Source: Macrothele yani (taxonomy: Eukaryota; Arthropoda; Arachnida; Araneae; Macrothelidae). From it: 64,000 nucleotides of DNA. Made by a program: the position numbers and the translations under genes. The notes beneath the pieces are model-generated. The model was not told the origin of the DNA. It ran no database searches and saw only the letters and a program-made list of their open reading frames with translations. This document shows, one piece after another, positions 32,231 through 42,735 of the stretch; position 1 is the first letter of the stretch; every line of letters begins with the position of its first letter. The stretch is taken from assembly GCA_039090855.1 (NCBI GenBank), contig CM077022.1, positions 76,532,971-76,596,970 of the forward strand, given 5' to 3'.

Positions 32231-33949
32231 CAACGGACTTTAGGACAATAACCTCAACAAAGACCGGAAAACACGTGCATGAAATGTTCCCGTCGCTAGA
32301 AAGGAATGCCAAGGTAAGCATTATCCGCTAGTTTTCTGTACAAGTTACTTTGAAATATCGCACGTAAAAGAGAATAGTACAATAATTAGAGCTATATAAT
32401 AGTCAGAATTCGAACTACTAAGTGGAATTATTTGAATTGGTTTGGATAAAGTCATTCTTCAACAAGCATCCTGCAATGTTCCAGCAGTGAGAAAGTTGAC
32501 CACTTTCTCATTCTGCAAATATGTTGACTAAACATGGAAGACTGGTTGTGTGACATTTATAAATTTTTAGAAAGATTTTTGTTGTTGTAGCATGATTCGT
32601 ACGCTTCTTGAAAACCTTGAAAAAATAAAGTTCATTTTCAAGTCCTTGAAAGTACTTGAAAAAGTTTGACCCTGTAAGTAGTACTTGAAAAATATTTGTT
32701 TTTTTTTTTTTTAAGTAGTTGTGTGAAAGAGCATGTGTAAAATAATCGTTTGTGCTGAAAAATTGTATAGGAGATTTCTGTGTAGTTGCTATAGAAACGC
32801 CAAGCTGATCAAATAATGCAGAACTTGAGTTCAACTCAGGGGAGTGCGTAGGCAACTGGTACCTTGGCTGTGACATCACTACAGAGTAAAATGTCAGCCA
32901 TGGGAGTAAAATAAATGGAATTATGTATTCGCAAATTGTGATAGGCTTCTGTTGACTGGGATTAGGGACGCATTCTTGCCGGAGGGTGAGTACAAAAATA
33001 GTGTACCCTTTCAAAATATTCCACAGAATAAAATACATACATTCATACTTATCACTAAGCTGTTCTCTGAGATTCAGTGGTTAGCTCCACAAAGAAATAC
33101 TACCAGATAATTTTTACTTACTGTTGCTGTATCAAACTTCTCCGTTTACAGCAATCTTGACACACAACTTGAGTTTCATTAACATCAATCACATGCCGTA
33201 CACAAGACCTTCTATACTTCATACTCATAATCTTTTTCTCATGCAGAAACTTCTGAATCTGATCCTCCCACGACTTCTTTGGCCTTCCTCTGCATTTCCT
33301 TCCTGCCACTTGGGCTGATCTTAATAAGCATCTCATCACCCATTCTTTCAACATGGCCAAACCACTGAAGCATATTAGTCTCCACCTTGCTAACAACATT
33401 TTGCTTCACATTACACAACTGCAGCACATCTTCATTCCTCGCACAATCAGAACATGTCTTGCCACAAACCTCCCGTACATAACACATTTCTCCAGCACAC
33501 AAGCAACTCCTATGTTTTTTCTGCAGTACCCAGGTTTCACTGCCATACATCAGAGTAGGAACAATTGCACTTTCATACACAGCCATGTGGGACTCACTTG
33601 AGAACCCATCATTCCTGTGAACATCTGAAAGCCGCTATGACTTTCAATGAAGAATTCACTCGCCCACTAATTTCACCATCCAGTTTGTTCTCTCTATCAA
33701 GCATGCTTCCTAAGTACACAAACTCATTCACCTGGTCAGTCACTGTGCCATTTAGACCTATATTACATTCAGTGCTACCAGTTCCTCTCTCAAAAACTAT
33801 AACTTTGGTCTTTCCCTTATTTATACTCAGTTTGAATTCCATCCAAACTTCGTACATCTGGGACAACATACTTTGCAACTCACTTTTGCTCTCTAACAGG
33901 ACAGTGTCTTCAGCATACAGCAATCTGCACACACAAATATCATACATAC

Positions 33950-34950
33950 ATACATATCACTAAGCTGTTCTCTGAGATTCAGAGGTTAGCTCCAAAAAGA
34001 AATACAAACTTCCAGATTTTTTACTTATTGTTGTCGTATCAAACTTCTCCATTTACAGCGATCTTGACAGACAACTCGTGCTTCACTGATATTCATTACA
34101 CGCCGTACACAAGATCTTTTATACTTCATACTCATAATCTTTTTCTCATGCAGACACTCCTGAATCTGATCCACCCATGTCTTCCTTGGCCTTCCTCTGC
34201 CTTTCCTTCCTGCCACTTGGGCTGAAAAGATTTTCTTAGTAAGCATTTCATCACTCATTCTTTCAACATGGCCAAACCACCGAAGCATATTGGTCTCCAC
34301 CTTGCTAACAACATTTTGCTTCACATCACACAACTGCAATACATCTTCATTTCTCACACAATCAGATCGTGTCTTGCCGCAAACCCCACATAAGTAACGC
34401 ATTTCTCCCGCACACAAACGACTCCTATGTTTCTTCTGCAGTACCCAGGTTTCACTGCCATACATCAGAGTAGGAATAATTACTGTTTCATACACAGCCA
34501 TGCGGGACTCTCTAGAGAACCCATAATTCCTGTGAAAACCTCCTAGAGCAGCTATGACTTTCAAAGAAGAATTCAAAGTTGGATACAAGTTGGATACAAA
34601 GAAAACAAGTTGGATGGTGAAATCGCCTACTGATTTCACCATCCAACTTGTTCTCTTTGTCAAACATGCTTCCTAAATACACAAACTCACTCACCTGGTC
34701 AATCACAGTGCCATTTATACTTACATTACATTCAGTGCTACCAGTTCCTCTCTCAAACACCATAACTTTGGTTTTTCCCTTATTTATACTCAGTTTTAAT
34801 TTCATGCAAACTTCGTACATCCGAGACAACATACTCTGCAACTCACTTTTGCTCTCTGCCAACAGGACAGTGTCATCAGCATACAGCAATCTGCACACAC
34901 GGATATCACCAAGACATAAACCACTATTATCTATTTTGGCATCACGCACA
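33950..34950 (-). mobile_element. LINE copy B nested in copy A
   Basis: Same family as copy A. Begins with its own CATA-repeat tail at 33950 and runs to about 34950, where copy A resumes with the text DNTGLCFGG. RT text: RLLYADDTVLLAESKSELQS (intact YADD, ~34865), FERGTGSTECNVSINGTV and, after a break, SETWVLQKKHRSRLCAGEMR and MLRWFGHVERMSDEMLTKKI. A short inverted insertion at 34601-34655 breaks the frame after KENKLDGEIS. Confidence 0.8.
34601..34655. repeat. fold-back: 24-nt inverted copy, 7-nt spacer
   Basis: GAAAACAAGTTGGATGGTGA and four more bases (34601-34624) mirrored at 34632-34655 with one mismatch. LINE text on both sides stays in the same orientation, so a short inverted copy was inserted into copy B. 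Confidence 0.92.
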
Positions 34951-35231
34951 TACCACCAAAACATAAACCAGTATTATCTATTGTGGCATCATGCATGCAC
35001 GCATCCATAAATATATTAAACAGCCATGGTGACATTACACAACCATGTCTGACTCCAGCACTAATAGAAAACCATTTTGATAAAACATCATTCACTCGTA
35101 ATCCAGCTCTACTGCCAGAATACATGGCTTTTACACTATTAAGTAGATTCCCAGTAACACCGTATTCATTCAAACCCTTCCCCCAAAAGCATCCTATTTA
35201 CTCGGTCGTAAGCTTTCTCTGTATCTTTTGG

Positions 35232-35299
35232 TGTTTTTCAAAATCATTTTATTTTGTCTCTAAATCTAAAAATACAAAATAAAATGATTTTGAAAAACA
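35232..35299. repeat. fold-back at LINE A 5' junction
   Basis: 26-nt perfect arms (35232-35257, 35274-35299), 16-nt spacer. The right arm is target-site DNA of family X; the left arm lies at the truncated 5' end of LINE A. Confidence 0.95.
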
Positions 35300-35493
35300 T
35301 CAAAACAGAGGGATAATTCAGAGTTAATAGAATCAACCAACAGGGACAGGAGGTAACAGGCTGGTCATTAAAGGTGTGCCCATCCCAGTTATGATTAATG
35401 ATTTGAACTTGCTAAAATACCTACCTACTGACCGAACGAACGACCGACAGCACACACACATGATAATTTGGTTTTAAAAAGTCCTTGGAAAGT

Positions 35494-35706
35494 ACATACA
35501 TACATACATATATGACTAAGCTCTACAAAGAAATAGAAACTACCAGATAAATTTTTAACTGATTATTTACTTACTGTTGCCGTATCAAACTTCTCCTCCA
35601 TTTACAGCGATCGTGACACACAACTCGGGCTTCACTGACATCCATCCCATCACACAACGTACATAAGGCATTCTATACTTCATACCATCCAAGGACTTTT
35701 CATACA
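35494..35706 (-). mobile_element. LINE copy C, very short 3' end
   Basis: About 0.2 kb of the same LINE 3' end with a CATA tail, inserted in family X. Target duplication GTCCTTGGAAAGT (35481-35493) and GTCCTTGAAAAGT (35707-35719). Its 5' junction contains CCAAGGACTTTT (35689-35700), the exact complement of flanking AAAAGTCCTTGG (35477-35488). Confidence 0.85.
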
Positions 35707-35756
35707 GTCCTTGAAAAGTGCTTGAATTTATTTTGCTTGGAAGAGTACGGACCTTG

Positions 35757-36785
35757 TGTAAAGAATTTTCTGCAGTACAATATTCAGAAGTGTTTTGGCA
35801 GTTAACAGTGTGTTTTTGAGTCTTGAAACTTCCGCTGAATGTAACTAGACATAAGGAAGGAGCCATTTTTAAAACTAAATGTTAATAAATGATATATCTT
35901 CAAAAGTATGCTCTTTATCACTTCAAATTAGTGAACAATACCATCCTGTTGCCATGTGTTAGGCTGTGTGGATCTTCTATAAATATTATGTATTTATGTA
36001 TTGGGTTTACAAAATGAAATCTCTTGGCAAAAGAATAAAATAAAACAGTTCCTAACAATGATGTACCTTTTGTTCTGGGTAATTCCTTTCACAGTCATAA
36101 TTGCCATGTGCCATGTATTGATGTTGGTTCCATTGTTACTTAGTATCTAATTATTTTATACCTCCTGATATTGTATTTAATTTTTTCTTTTTCTAAACAT
36201 TAGAAACACTAAGGGGAAGAGATATTGGTTCTCGCATGTAATTTTCCAGTTTTCTGATGTTGATTGATGTTACGTGATGCACAGTAAATACAAGCAATTC
36301 AGGGATGTGTCTGATATTTGGAATTCACCACTACAAAAAGTAACTGTTTTAGTTTGTTTTATCAAAAGATTTTACTTAATAAACCCAATGAAAATAATAT
36401 TTAAAGATCTGTGGAGCTCAACATGACAGTGTGGAAGAACGATGCTTTCTTTCATTGGTAATTGCAGCAAGAATGATCAGAGTCATGGACTCCATATTTA
36501 GTTTTCATGTTCAGTCTCTTATTAATAATAACAGAACATTTTTGAGATGTGACAGTAAATTATTTTATGAAGAAAAAGAAACAAGCTAACCAAAACATGT
36601 GAATAAATGTGAATAAAAGTATAAAAACTATTTCTTATTCTTTTTCAGTTAAAACCATTCAATAGTGGTTTAACTGTTGGAACTTTTTACATGCTATAGT
36701 TCCTTTGTATGAAATGCAATTTCTCAGTTGGAAGTTATTAGTATTTACTGTGAACAAATACCTTGGTAATGAAATGTAATTCAGG
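35757..36785. other. no recognised feature
   Basis: AT-rich DNA downstream of family X; presumed Bre1 intron or flank. Confidence 0.45.
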
Positions 36786-36789
36786 GAAA

Positions 36790-36960
36790 AAACTTTTCAC
36801 GTACCACTCAGTTGTAAGTGGTCGATGTTCGAATCGTTTGTATGGTTGTTCTCGTCAGGCTCTTGAGTTGACTTTTAAGAAATTAGTCGACATGTTTTCT
36901 TCATGGGGTCTCGAAATTTGGAAAGACAAATTGATGTATTCAAGGAAATTTCAAGACTGT
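36790..36960 (+). pseudogene. possible LINE RT fragment
   Basis: Short frame with SGRCSNRLYGCSRQALELTF then KKLVDMFSSWGLEIWKDKLM, which resembles the region after the catalytic YxDD in I/Jockey-type RTs ('..W...WGL.I...K'). No other motif, so the call is tentative. Confidence 0.4.
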
Positions 36961-37246
36961 TACTTGACCAGGATATATTTTAGTTGAAATACGAGAGGCA
37001 CATGAAGACAAAGGAGTTATGAAATTTCGTCGGAAAACTACGTCGAAAGACTAAAAGGATTATGAAAAATTAAAAATATCTTAATGCAAGACTAAAAGAA
37101 CCATGAAAACTTTAAAATCTTAACAAAAGAGATTATAAAATATAACAAGGTTATATTTATGATCTATATATAACGTATATAAAACATCATTATATCTCAT
37201 GTGATTCTATCATAAAGTTCACATACAATTACGTGACCACAAGTTT

Positions 37247-38925
37247 CTTCAGGAAGACGCTTTAACGTCTGTAAATTCTGTTTTACACGTTCTGTAAAGT
37301 GGATACAGTCTGTGGTGGTGCATTAACTTATTCAATTAAAATATAAATCGGTTAGAACTCCTAAAGATGTTGCTTACGGAAGTGTGTGTTCAGTCCAACG
37401 TCAGTAGTTATTGAGTTTCTTTGTCCAAAGTTGTATCTTGTTTCAATATGGTCATTTGTTAGGGTTAGTTCGAGAGCCATTTCTTTATAAGTTGTACCCT
37501 ACTTCGGAGAAGTCAATAAGTGCTGTTTTATTCTCTCTTCTGCTCCAGTTCTTCATGTGTACGGTCAATCTGATTTTAATATTTATTTTTGTACTGCCTA
37601 TATATTGGTTGACAATTTTATTTTGATTATTTATTATTGGTATAGAGTAGACACCTGCTTTTTGTAAGATTGGGGTCTTTCTGTGATAGTTACTAAGAGA
37701 TTTCGTTATATCTCTCGTTTGTACACCAAAATATATGACCTAGATTTTGGTGTACAAACGAGAGATATAACAAAATCTCATGGTAACTATCACAGAAAGA
37801 CCCCAATTTTACAAAAAGCAAGTGTCTACTCTATACCAATAATAAATAATCAAAATAAAATCGTCAACCAATATATAGGCAGTACAAAAATAAATATTAA
37901 AATCAGATTGACTGAACACATGAAGAACTGGAGCAGAAGAGAGAATAAAACAGCACTTAATGACTTCTGTTTGGATAGTCAATGTATACCCCATTGGGAA
38001 GGAATTACAATATTAAACCAGCAGAATAATGTGAGAACAATACAAATAGCAGAAGCAGTAATAATAAATAAGACCAAACCATTTAACTGCAATAATAACA
38101 GTCCATACGACCTTTCGTACGCTTGGAGGAACCTGATCGAAACTGAGAAGAAATGAAATAGGGAGAGGAGAGGAAGAGAAAAAGGAAGAGTGAGAATGAT
38201 GTAGATGAAGATAAAGTTGATGTGACCTGACACTAGATGGCATTGGCAATGGGTTAAATGGGGAACATGTGCACTGTAAACACGAGACTTTCAGATGGCA
38301 GACTTCGACAGAGGGTGTGAAGTCTCCGTTGAAAACGCCAGGGTAGAGCCTAGGTGAAACGCGCGTCCGGTGATTAAGACTGTGGACGGTATGAGGTGGT
38401 GTATATAGTGATTTTAACTGGAACCTTTTAAAGCATTTAAATTTTTTATGAACCTGACCAAACTTTGAAGACTTCCTCAGCATTTCCAAGTGAGTGCAGC
38501 ATTGACGAGATAGCCCTAAAGGCCAAGTACGACGTGGAACTTCAAGTTGTATGTAAATAGTAACTCTTAACTCAAGAATCTTTAATTATTATCTGGAAAC
38601 CTTAACCCATTCAATATGATGTTGACACAGCCAGAATGGAGCTAACCCTAACATCTGGACATATCCGAAGTAGGGTACAACTTATAACGAAATGGCTCTC
38701 GAACTAACCCTAAAAACTGACCATATTGAAGCAAGATACAACTTTGGACAAAGAAACTCAATAACTACTGACGTTTGACTGAACACGCACTTCCGTAAGT
38801 AACATCTTTAGGTGTTCTAACCGATTTATATTTTAATTGAATAAGTTAATGCACCACCACAGACTGTATCCACTTTACAGAACGTGTAAAACAGAATTTA
38901 CAGACGTTAAAGCGTCTTCCTGAAG
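37247..38925 (+). mobile_element. Penelope-like element 4 with spliced-together inverted arm
   Basis: The plus-strand copy (37744-38925) has a GIY-YIG ORF and 3' region. The left arm (37247-37732) is an inverted copy of two separate parts of it: 37247-37512 mirrors about 38660-38925, and 37513-37732 mirrors 37744-37966. About 0.7 kb is missing from the mirror image. Spacer between arms 11 bp. Confidence 0.88.
37742..38153 (+). pseudogene. PLE4 GIY-YIG endonuclease C-terminus
   Basis: Open frame of about 137 codons through the element's end. ASVYSIPIINNQNKIVNQYI followed by GSTKINIKIRLTEHMKNWSR is the GIY-YIG core (VYSI ... YIG, then R and EH), and SYAWRNLIETEKK closes it before the TGA at 38154. 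The frame is intact but the RT domain is absent and the upstream part of the frame is read-through of the inverted arm, so it is a truncated remnant. Closest to PLE3 in wording. Confidence 0.82.
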
Positions 38926-39532
38926 TATATAAAACATGTTTTTAAAGCTCAATATGTCGAGAAATATGTGCATAGAAAACTATTTCTGATTTTTGAAACT
39001 GCATTACTCTAGAAGGTGAAATTTCAAGTTTTAGAAATGGCTGGTGGTGAAAGGAAAGGAGATAGTGAATATGCAAGGAATAGTGAATAGTGATTTTGGA
39101 CTGTTATCATTTTATATATCTGCTGCTACCCTCAGCCGTAATGCATGGTAAGTGATGCAAGATGGAAAAATTGGATGTCAGAAAGTGATTAGGACATAAA
39201 ACTGAAAGGTTGAGAAATAATAAAAATTCAACACATGTATAATTGTTGGTAATCAGTTTGAGGTTATTAAGTGGGAACGTCCATATGAGCAGATTTTAGG
39301 AACTGTTTTTGGACCTTGGCAACATGGCAAGTTGTATTGTTTTATGGTCCAGTACGAGATTAATTTCTGAAGTCAGACTTTTGTTTACATAGGTTTCCAT
39401 AATGTATTTGAAATTGTGTAACAGTATTAAAGATATTTTACTGTTTGAATAATACCGATAAAAAAAAGGAATGGGAATGGTAGATTCAGTACATAAATTT
39501 TGTGACTGCTTTGCACATATGGAAAAAAAAAA
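38926..39532. other. no recognised feature
   Basis: AT-rich DNA between PLE4 and the RTE element. Confidence 0.45.
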
Positions 39533-39546
39533 AATCATCATCATTG

Positions 39547-42529
39547 TCAACCATTATCAATCCACTGCTGGACGAAGGTCTCCCCAAGTTTCCTCCACAA
39601 CGGTCTGTCTTGCGCCACTCTCCTCCATGTCACTCCTGCATACTTTTGAATTTCATCCACCCATCTCCCATGTGGTCTTCTTCTGGGTCTTTTCCTGTCC
39701 CTTGGAATCCAATCTAAAATTTCGGCTGTCCATCGATGGTCTGTTCTTCTGGCAGTATGTCCAGCCCATTGCCATTTCAGGGATTTAACTCTGATTATGA
39801 TGTCTTCCACTCTTGTCATTTTTCGGATCCACGAGTTCCTCTTCTTATCTCACCTGGTTACACCAAGCATGCACCTCTCCATGCTACTTTGAGTTGTCTG
39901 CAGCCTTTGTATGTCTTTTTTAGTTAAGGTCCACGTCTCTGCACCATACGTAAGCACTGGAAGGATGCATTGATCAAACACTTTTCTTTTAAGACATAAT
40001 GGCATATTGCTCTTGAAAATTATGCTGCTTCTTCCAAAAGCTCTCCAGGCAAGTTTTGTACGCCGATTAATTTCTTCATCAATGTGACCCTCACTTGATA
40101 TCTGCTGTCCAAGATAAACGTACGTGTCTGTTATCTCCAGCTTTTCTCCATCAATCGATAAATCTTCATTTTTTGAAAAAGCATTGAACATCACTTTTGT
40201 CTTCTGAAAGTTCATTTTTAATCCCACTTCTTTACTCTTGTCAGCAAGTTCCTGGATCATACTCTGCAGCTCTGATGGGGTAGTTGCAAAAATGACTACG
40301 TCATCAGCAAAACGAAGGTGAGTTAGATAATCTCCAATAATCTTTATCCCCTTGTTTTCCCAGCTCAGCGACTGAAAGACACCCTCCAATGTAGCATTAA
40401 AGAGCTTCGGAGATATGGTGTCACCTTGTCTCACTTTTTTTCCTACTTTTATGTGTGCTGTATTCTCAAACAGCCGAATCTTTGCACTTGCATTTTCATA
40501 GATGTTATTAATAATATTAATGTATGCATCTTCAATACCACAGGATTTCAGAGCCATTGTAACTGTTGATGGTTTCACCGAATCAAAGGCTTTTTCATAA
40601 TCGATAAAAGCCATGCACAATGGAAGTTCATATTCCCTCGCTCTTTCAATTAGTTCTCTCAATACGTGGATATGCTCTATTGTGCTGTAGCCACTCCTGA
40701 ATCCAGCTTGTTCTCTCGGTTGAGCCATGTCCAGTGTTACCTTCAAGTGGTGTGAAAAAACTTTAGTGAAGATTTTATAAACCACTGATAGGAGGCTGAT
40801 AGGTCTGTAGTTCCTGAGATCCTCAATGTCACTTTTTTTATGTAGCAGGATCATTGTAGCGTTGTTCCAATCCTCAGGAATCTTCCCTTCATTAAGGCAT
40901 CGAGTGAAAATTTGGGCGAGTACTGTTTCGATTTCTCCACTTGCTTCTTGTATGATGTCTACAGTAATTCTATCTTCTCCTGGAGCTTTTCCCCGCTTCA
41001 TGTTCTTGATTGCATGTGCAACTTCTGCTGGGAGGATTGGAAGAACTCCGGTACTGGTACCTTTCATGATGTCTGGAGTACACGCATCATCCCTTTCATA
41101 TAATTTGGAGTAGAAATCTTTCACTCTTGTGAAAATTTCTGCCTCTATTTCTTGTTACAGAACCATCTTCTTTTCTCAGTGCCATAATCTGTTTCCTTCC
41201 CTTACTGAGATGTCCCTTTGCTATCTTTAGGCTTTGGTTGATTTCAATTGCTTTCCTCACTAGTTCACAATTGAATTTCCTTATATCGTCAGTGATACTT
41301 TTTCGTACTGTCTTGCATAGCTCTATATATTCCACTTTGGAAGTCACATCTTCTTTAGTTGTCCTCATCTCTCTTCTTTTTTACATCAACATTTTGGTTT
41401 TTCCTGATAATTTGTTCACATGCAACTTGTTCTTAGACCCAGCTAATTTTGTTGCTGTTTCCATAAGAGCTTTGGTTACTTTTCTGTTAACTTCAGAAAT
41501 ATCCACTTCTTCCGATGTTAGGCCTTCTAAAGCAGAGAATCTGTTCTTCAGTTCCAATTTGAAGGTATTATGGTGTTTCTTAAGGTTGGTCATGTCAATA
41601 CATTTTGTTTGTCTATGAGCTTGCCACATTCAAGTTTAGTGTTGAGATGCATCTTACATCTCACCAATCTATGGTCACTACCTGTGTTGAACTTGTTTAG
41701 CACACTGCAGTCTTCTATGACAAATTTTTTGTTACACATAATAAAATCAATTTCACTTGTCGTTCCATTTGAATGTCTCCATGTCCATTTCCTGTGTGGC
41801 TTTTTCTTGAAAAAGGAGTTCAAGATGAAAAACCCTTCTGCATCTGCAAACTCAACGAGAGTATTTCCATGCTGGTTTCTGTTGCCGTGACCGAATTTAA
41901 CTACTGAAGTTTCATTCTGTTGCTGTTGCCCTATTTTTGCATTGAAATCTCCCATAATTATCTTCAAATGCTGCTTACCTTTATTATTTAGATAACGGAT
42001 TTCCTTATAAAATTCTTCAATTTCTTCTTCAGGATGACTTGTGGTGGGTGCCTAAGTTTGAATTATCTGAGCCTGGTATATTCTCGAGAGTTGGATAACG
42101 AATCGTGTAACTCTGTCAGAGGAACTTCCAATTTCTACAAATGTTGGATTTATAATAAACAAGAAACTCCTTCAGTTTCTTGTTTATTATAAATCCAACA
42201 CCACTAGTTCTGCCAGTATCTGTCCCACGATAGTAGAAGAGATTTCCACTTTTCAGTTCAATGAGATCTTCTCCTTTTCTCCTTACCTCACTTATCCTGA
42301 TGATGTCCCACTTGATCCTTTGTAGTTCCTCTTCCAATTCAAGAAGCCTTGAATCAGAAGCTGGGGAGCGTCCATTATACGTAGCCAAGGTCAGCATCAG
42401 ATGGCAGCCTAGTCCGGTCCTCCGGGGATTCTTAGCACCCTCTGCCTTCATGTCGCACTGGCCGCTGCCTTGGCCAGGTACATTCCAGCTGCCAGAGACT
42501 GAGGGCCAAGATTTAAGTTGTGGAGTCAT
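39547..42529 (-). pseudogene. RTE endonuclease-reverse transcriptase
   Basis: APE endonuclease first: LATYNGRSPASDSRLLELEE, IIRISEVRRKGEDL (42250-42420), KIIMGDFNAKIGQQ, RKWTWRHSNGTTSEIDFIMC and GSDHRLVRC (41660-41965). RT follows as a 424-codon open frame (39850-41124): GKAPGEDRITVDIIQEAS, NYRPISLLSVVYKIFTK, MAFIDYEKAFDSVKPS (catalytic D), RQGDTISPKLFNATLEG, LRFADDVVIFATTP (FADD). The C-terminal region LKWQWAGHTARRTDHRWT lies in another frame to the stop at 39547. Breaks near 42115, 41380, 41130 and 39850; the break near 42140 comes from an inverted insertion. Confidence 0.9.
42143..42199. repeat. fold-back: perfect 25-nt arms, 7-nt spacer
   Basis: GTTGGATTTATAATAAACAA plus five bases (42143-42167) mirrored at 42175-42199. 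RTE coding text resumes beyond it in the original orientation (VEIGSSSDRVTRFVIQLS in another frame). Confidence 0.95.
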
Positions 42530-42735
42530 TTTGGAGGGGTTTGGCCGTAACTCACCACGCTGGCCAAGCGGGTTGGTGTGTGTGGGATAGCATTTCCTCT
42601 AATCCTGATTGTATAGTTATACCGCTATTGGCGGTCGTCAGAGCCCCTTTAGTGGGAACAGGATGTACCAGGAGAAGGCGGGGTTGACATTTGTCAAGGA
42701 GATACTGTGATGTTACGCATCACCTGACCTTACAT

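Larger units (their letters stand above)
31348..32343 (-). mobile_element. Penelope-like element 3 with inverted arms
   Basis: Exactly sized 173-bp inverted arms (31348-31520, 32171-32343), highly similar, bounding a minus-strand GIY-YIG coding end and a 3' region with a hammerhead-like core. A compact, 5'-truncated PLE. Confidence 0.85.
33035..35273 (-). mobile_element. LINE copy A (RT fragment) inserted in family X
   Basis: 5'-truncated LINE in minus orientation, in two parts (33035-33949 and about 34951-35273) because copy B is inserted in it. Flanked by ACAGAATAAAAT (33023-33034) and ACAAAATAAAAT (35274-35285), a 12-bp target duplication with one mismatch. The 3' end carries a CATA-repeat tail. 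RT text: NGTVTDQVNEFVYLGSMLDR, RLLYAEDTVLL (YxDD as YAED), VSKVETNMLQWFGHVERMGD. The 5' junction is a 26-bp inverted copy of the flank (see 35232). Confidence 0.82.
32591..35756. mobile_element. family-X element, copy 1 (interrupted)
   Basis: Left end CATGATTCGTACGCTTCTTG and right end AGAGTACGGACCTTG are imperfect inverted repeats; the interior matches 54012-54814 in order (for example TATAGGAGATT, GGGATTAGGGACGCATTCTTGCCGG, CCCATCCCAGTTATGATTAA). Without the inserted LINEs it would be about 0.75 kb. CA...TG ends hint at hAT, but I find no clear target duplication. No coding capacity recognised. Confidence 0.65.
39533..42735 (-). mobile_element. RTE-type LINE, near full length
   Basis: About 3.2 kb, the normal RTE length, minus orientation. 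The 3' end is a (GAT)n tail at 39533. It has a single endonuclease-RT coding region and a GC-richer 5' leader (42530-42735). The 5' limit is set by loss of GC-rich text and is approximate. A second, shorter copy of the same family is at 56242-58068. Confidence 0.88.

Noticed and set aside
37512..37513. Intron splicing as the cause of the 0.7-kb gap in the PLE4 mirror arm
   Set aside because: Boundaries in the full copy do not have GT-AG or AT-AC ends in any alignment of the ambiguous base.
37683..38156. 157-codon open frame as an intact host gene
   Set aside because: It has a GIY-YIG core and lies in inverted arms; its first codons are the mirror of an arm. PLE remnant.
39850..41124. 424-codon frame as a host gene
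   Set aside because: RT motifs FIDYEKAFD, RQGDTISP and FADD identify an RTE element, and a near copy is at 56242.
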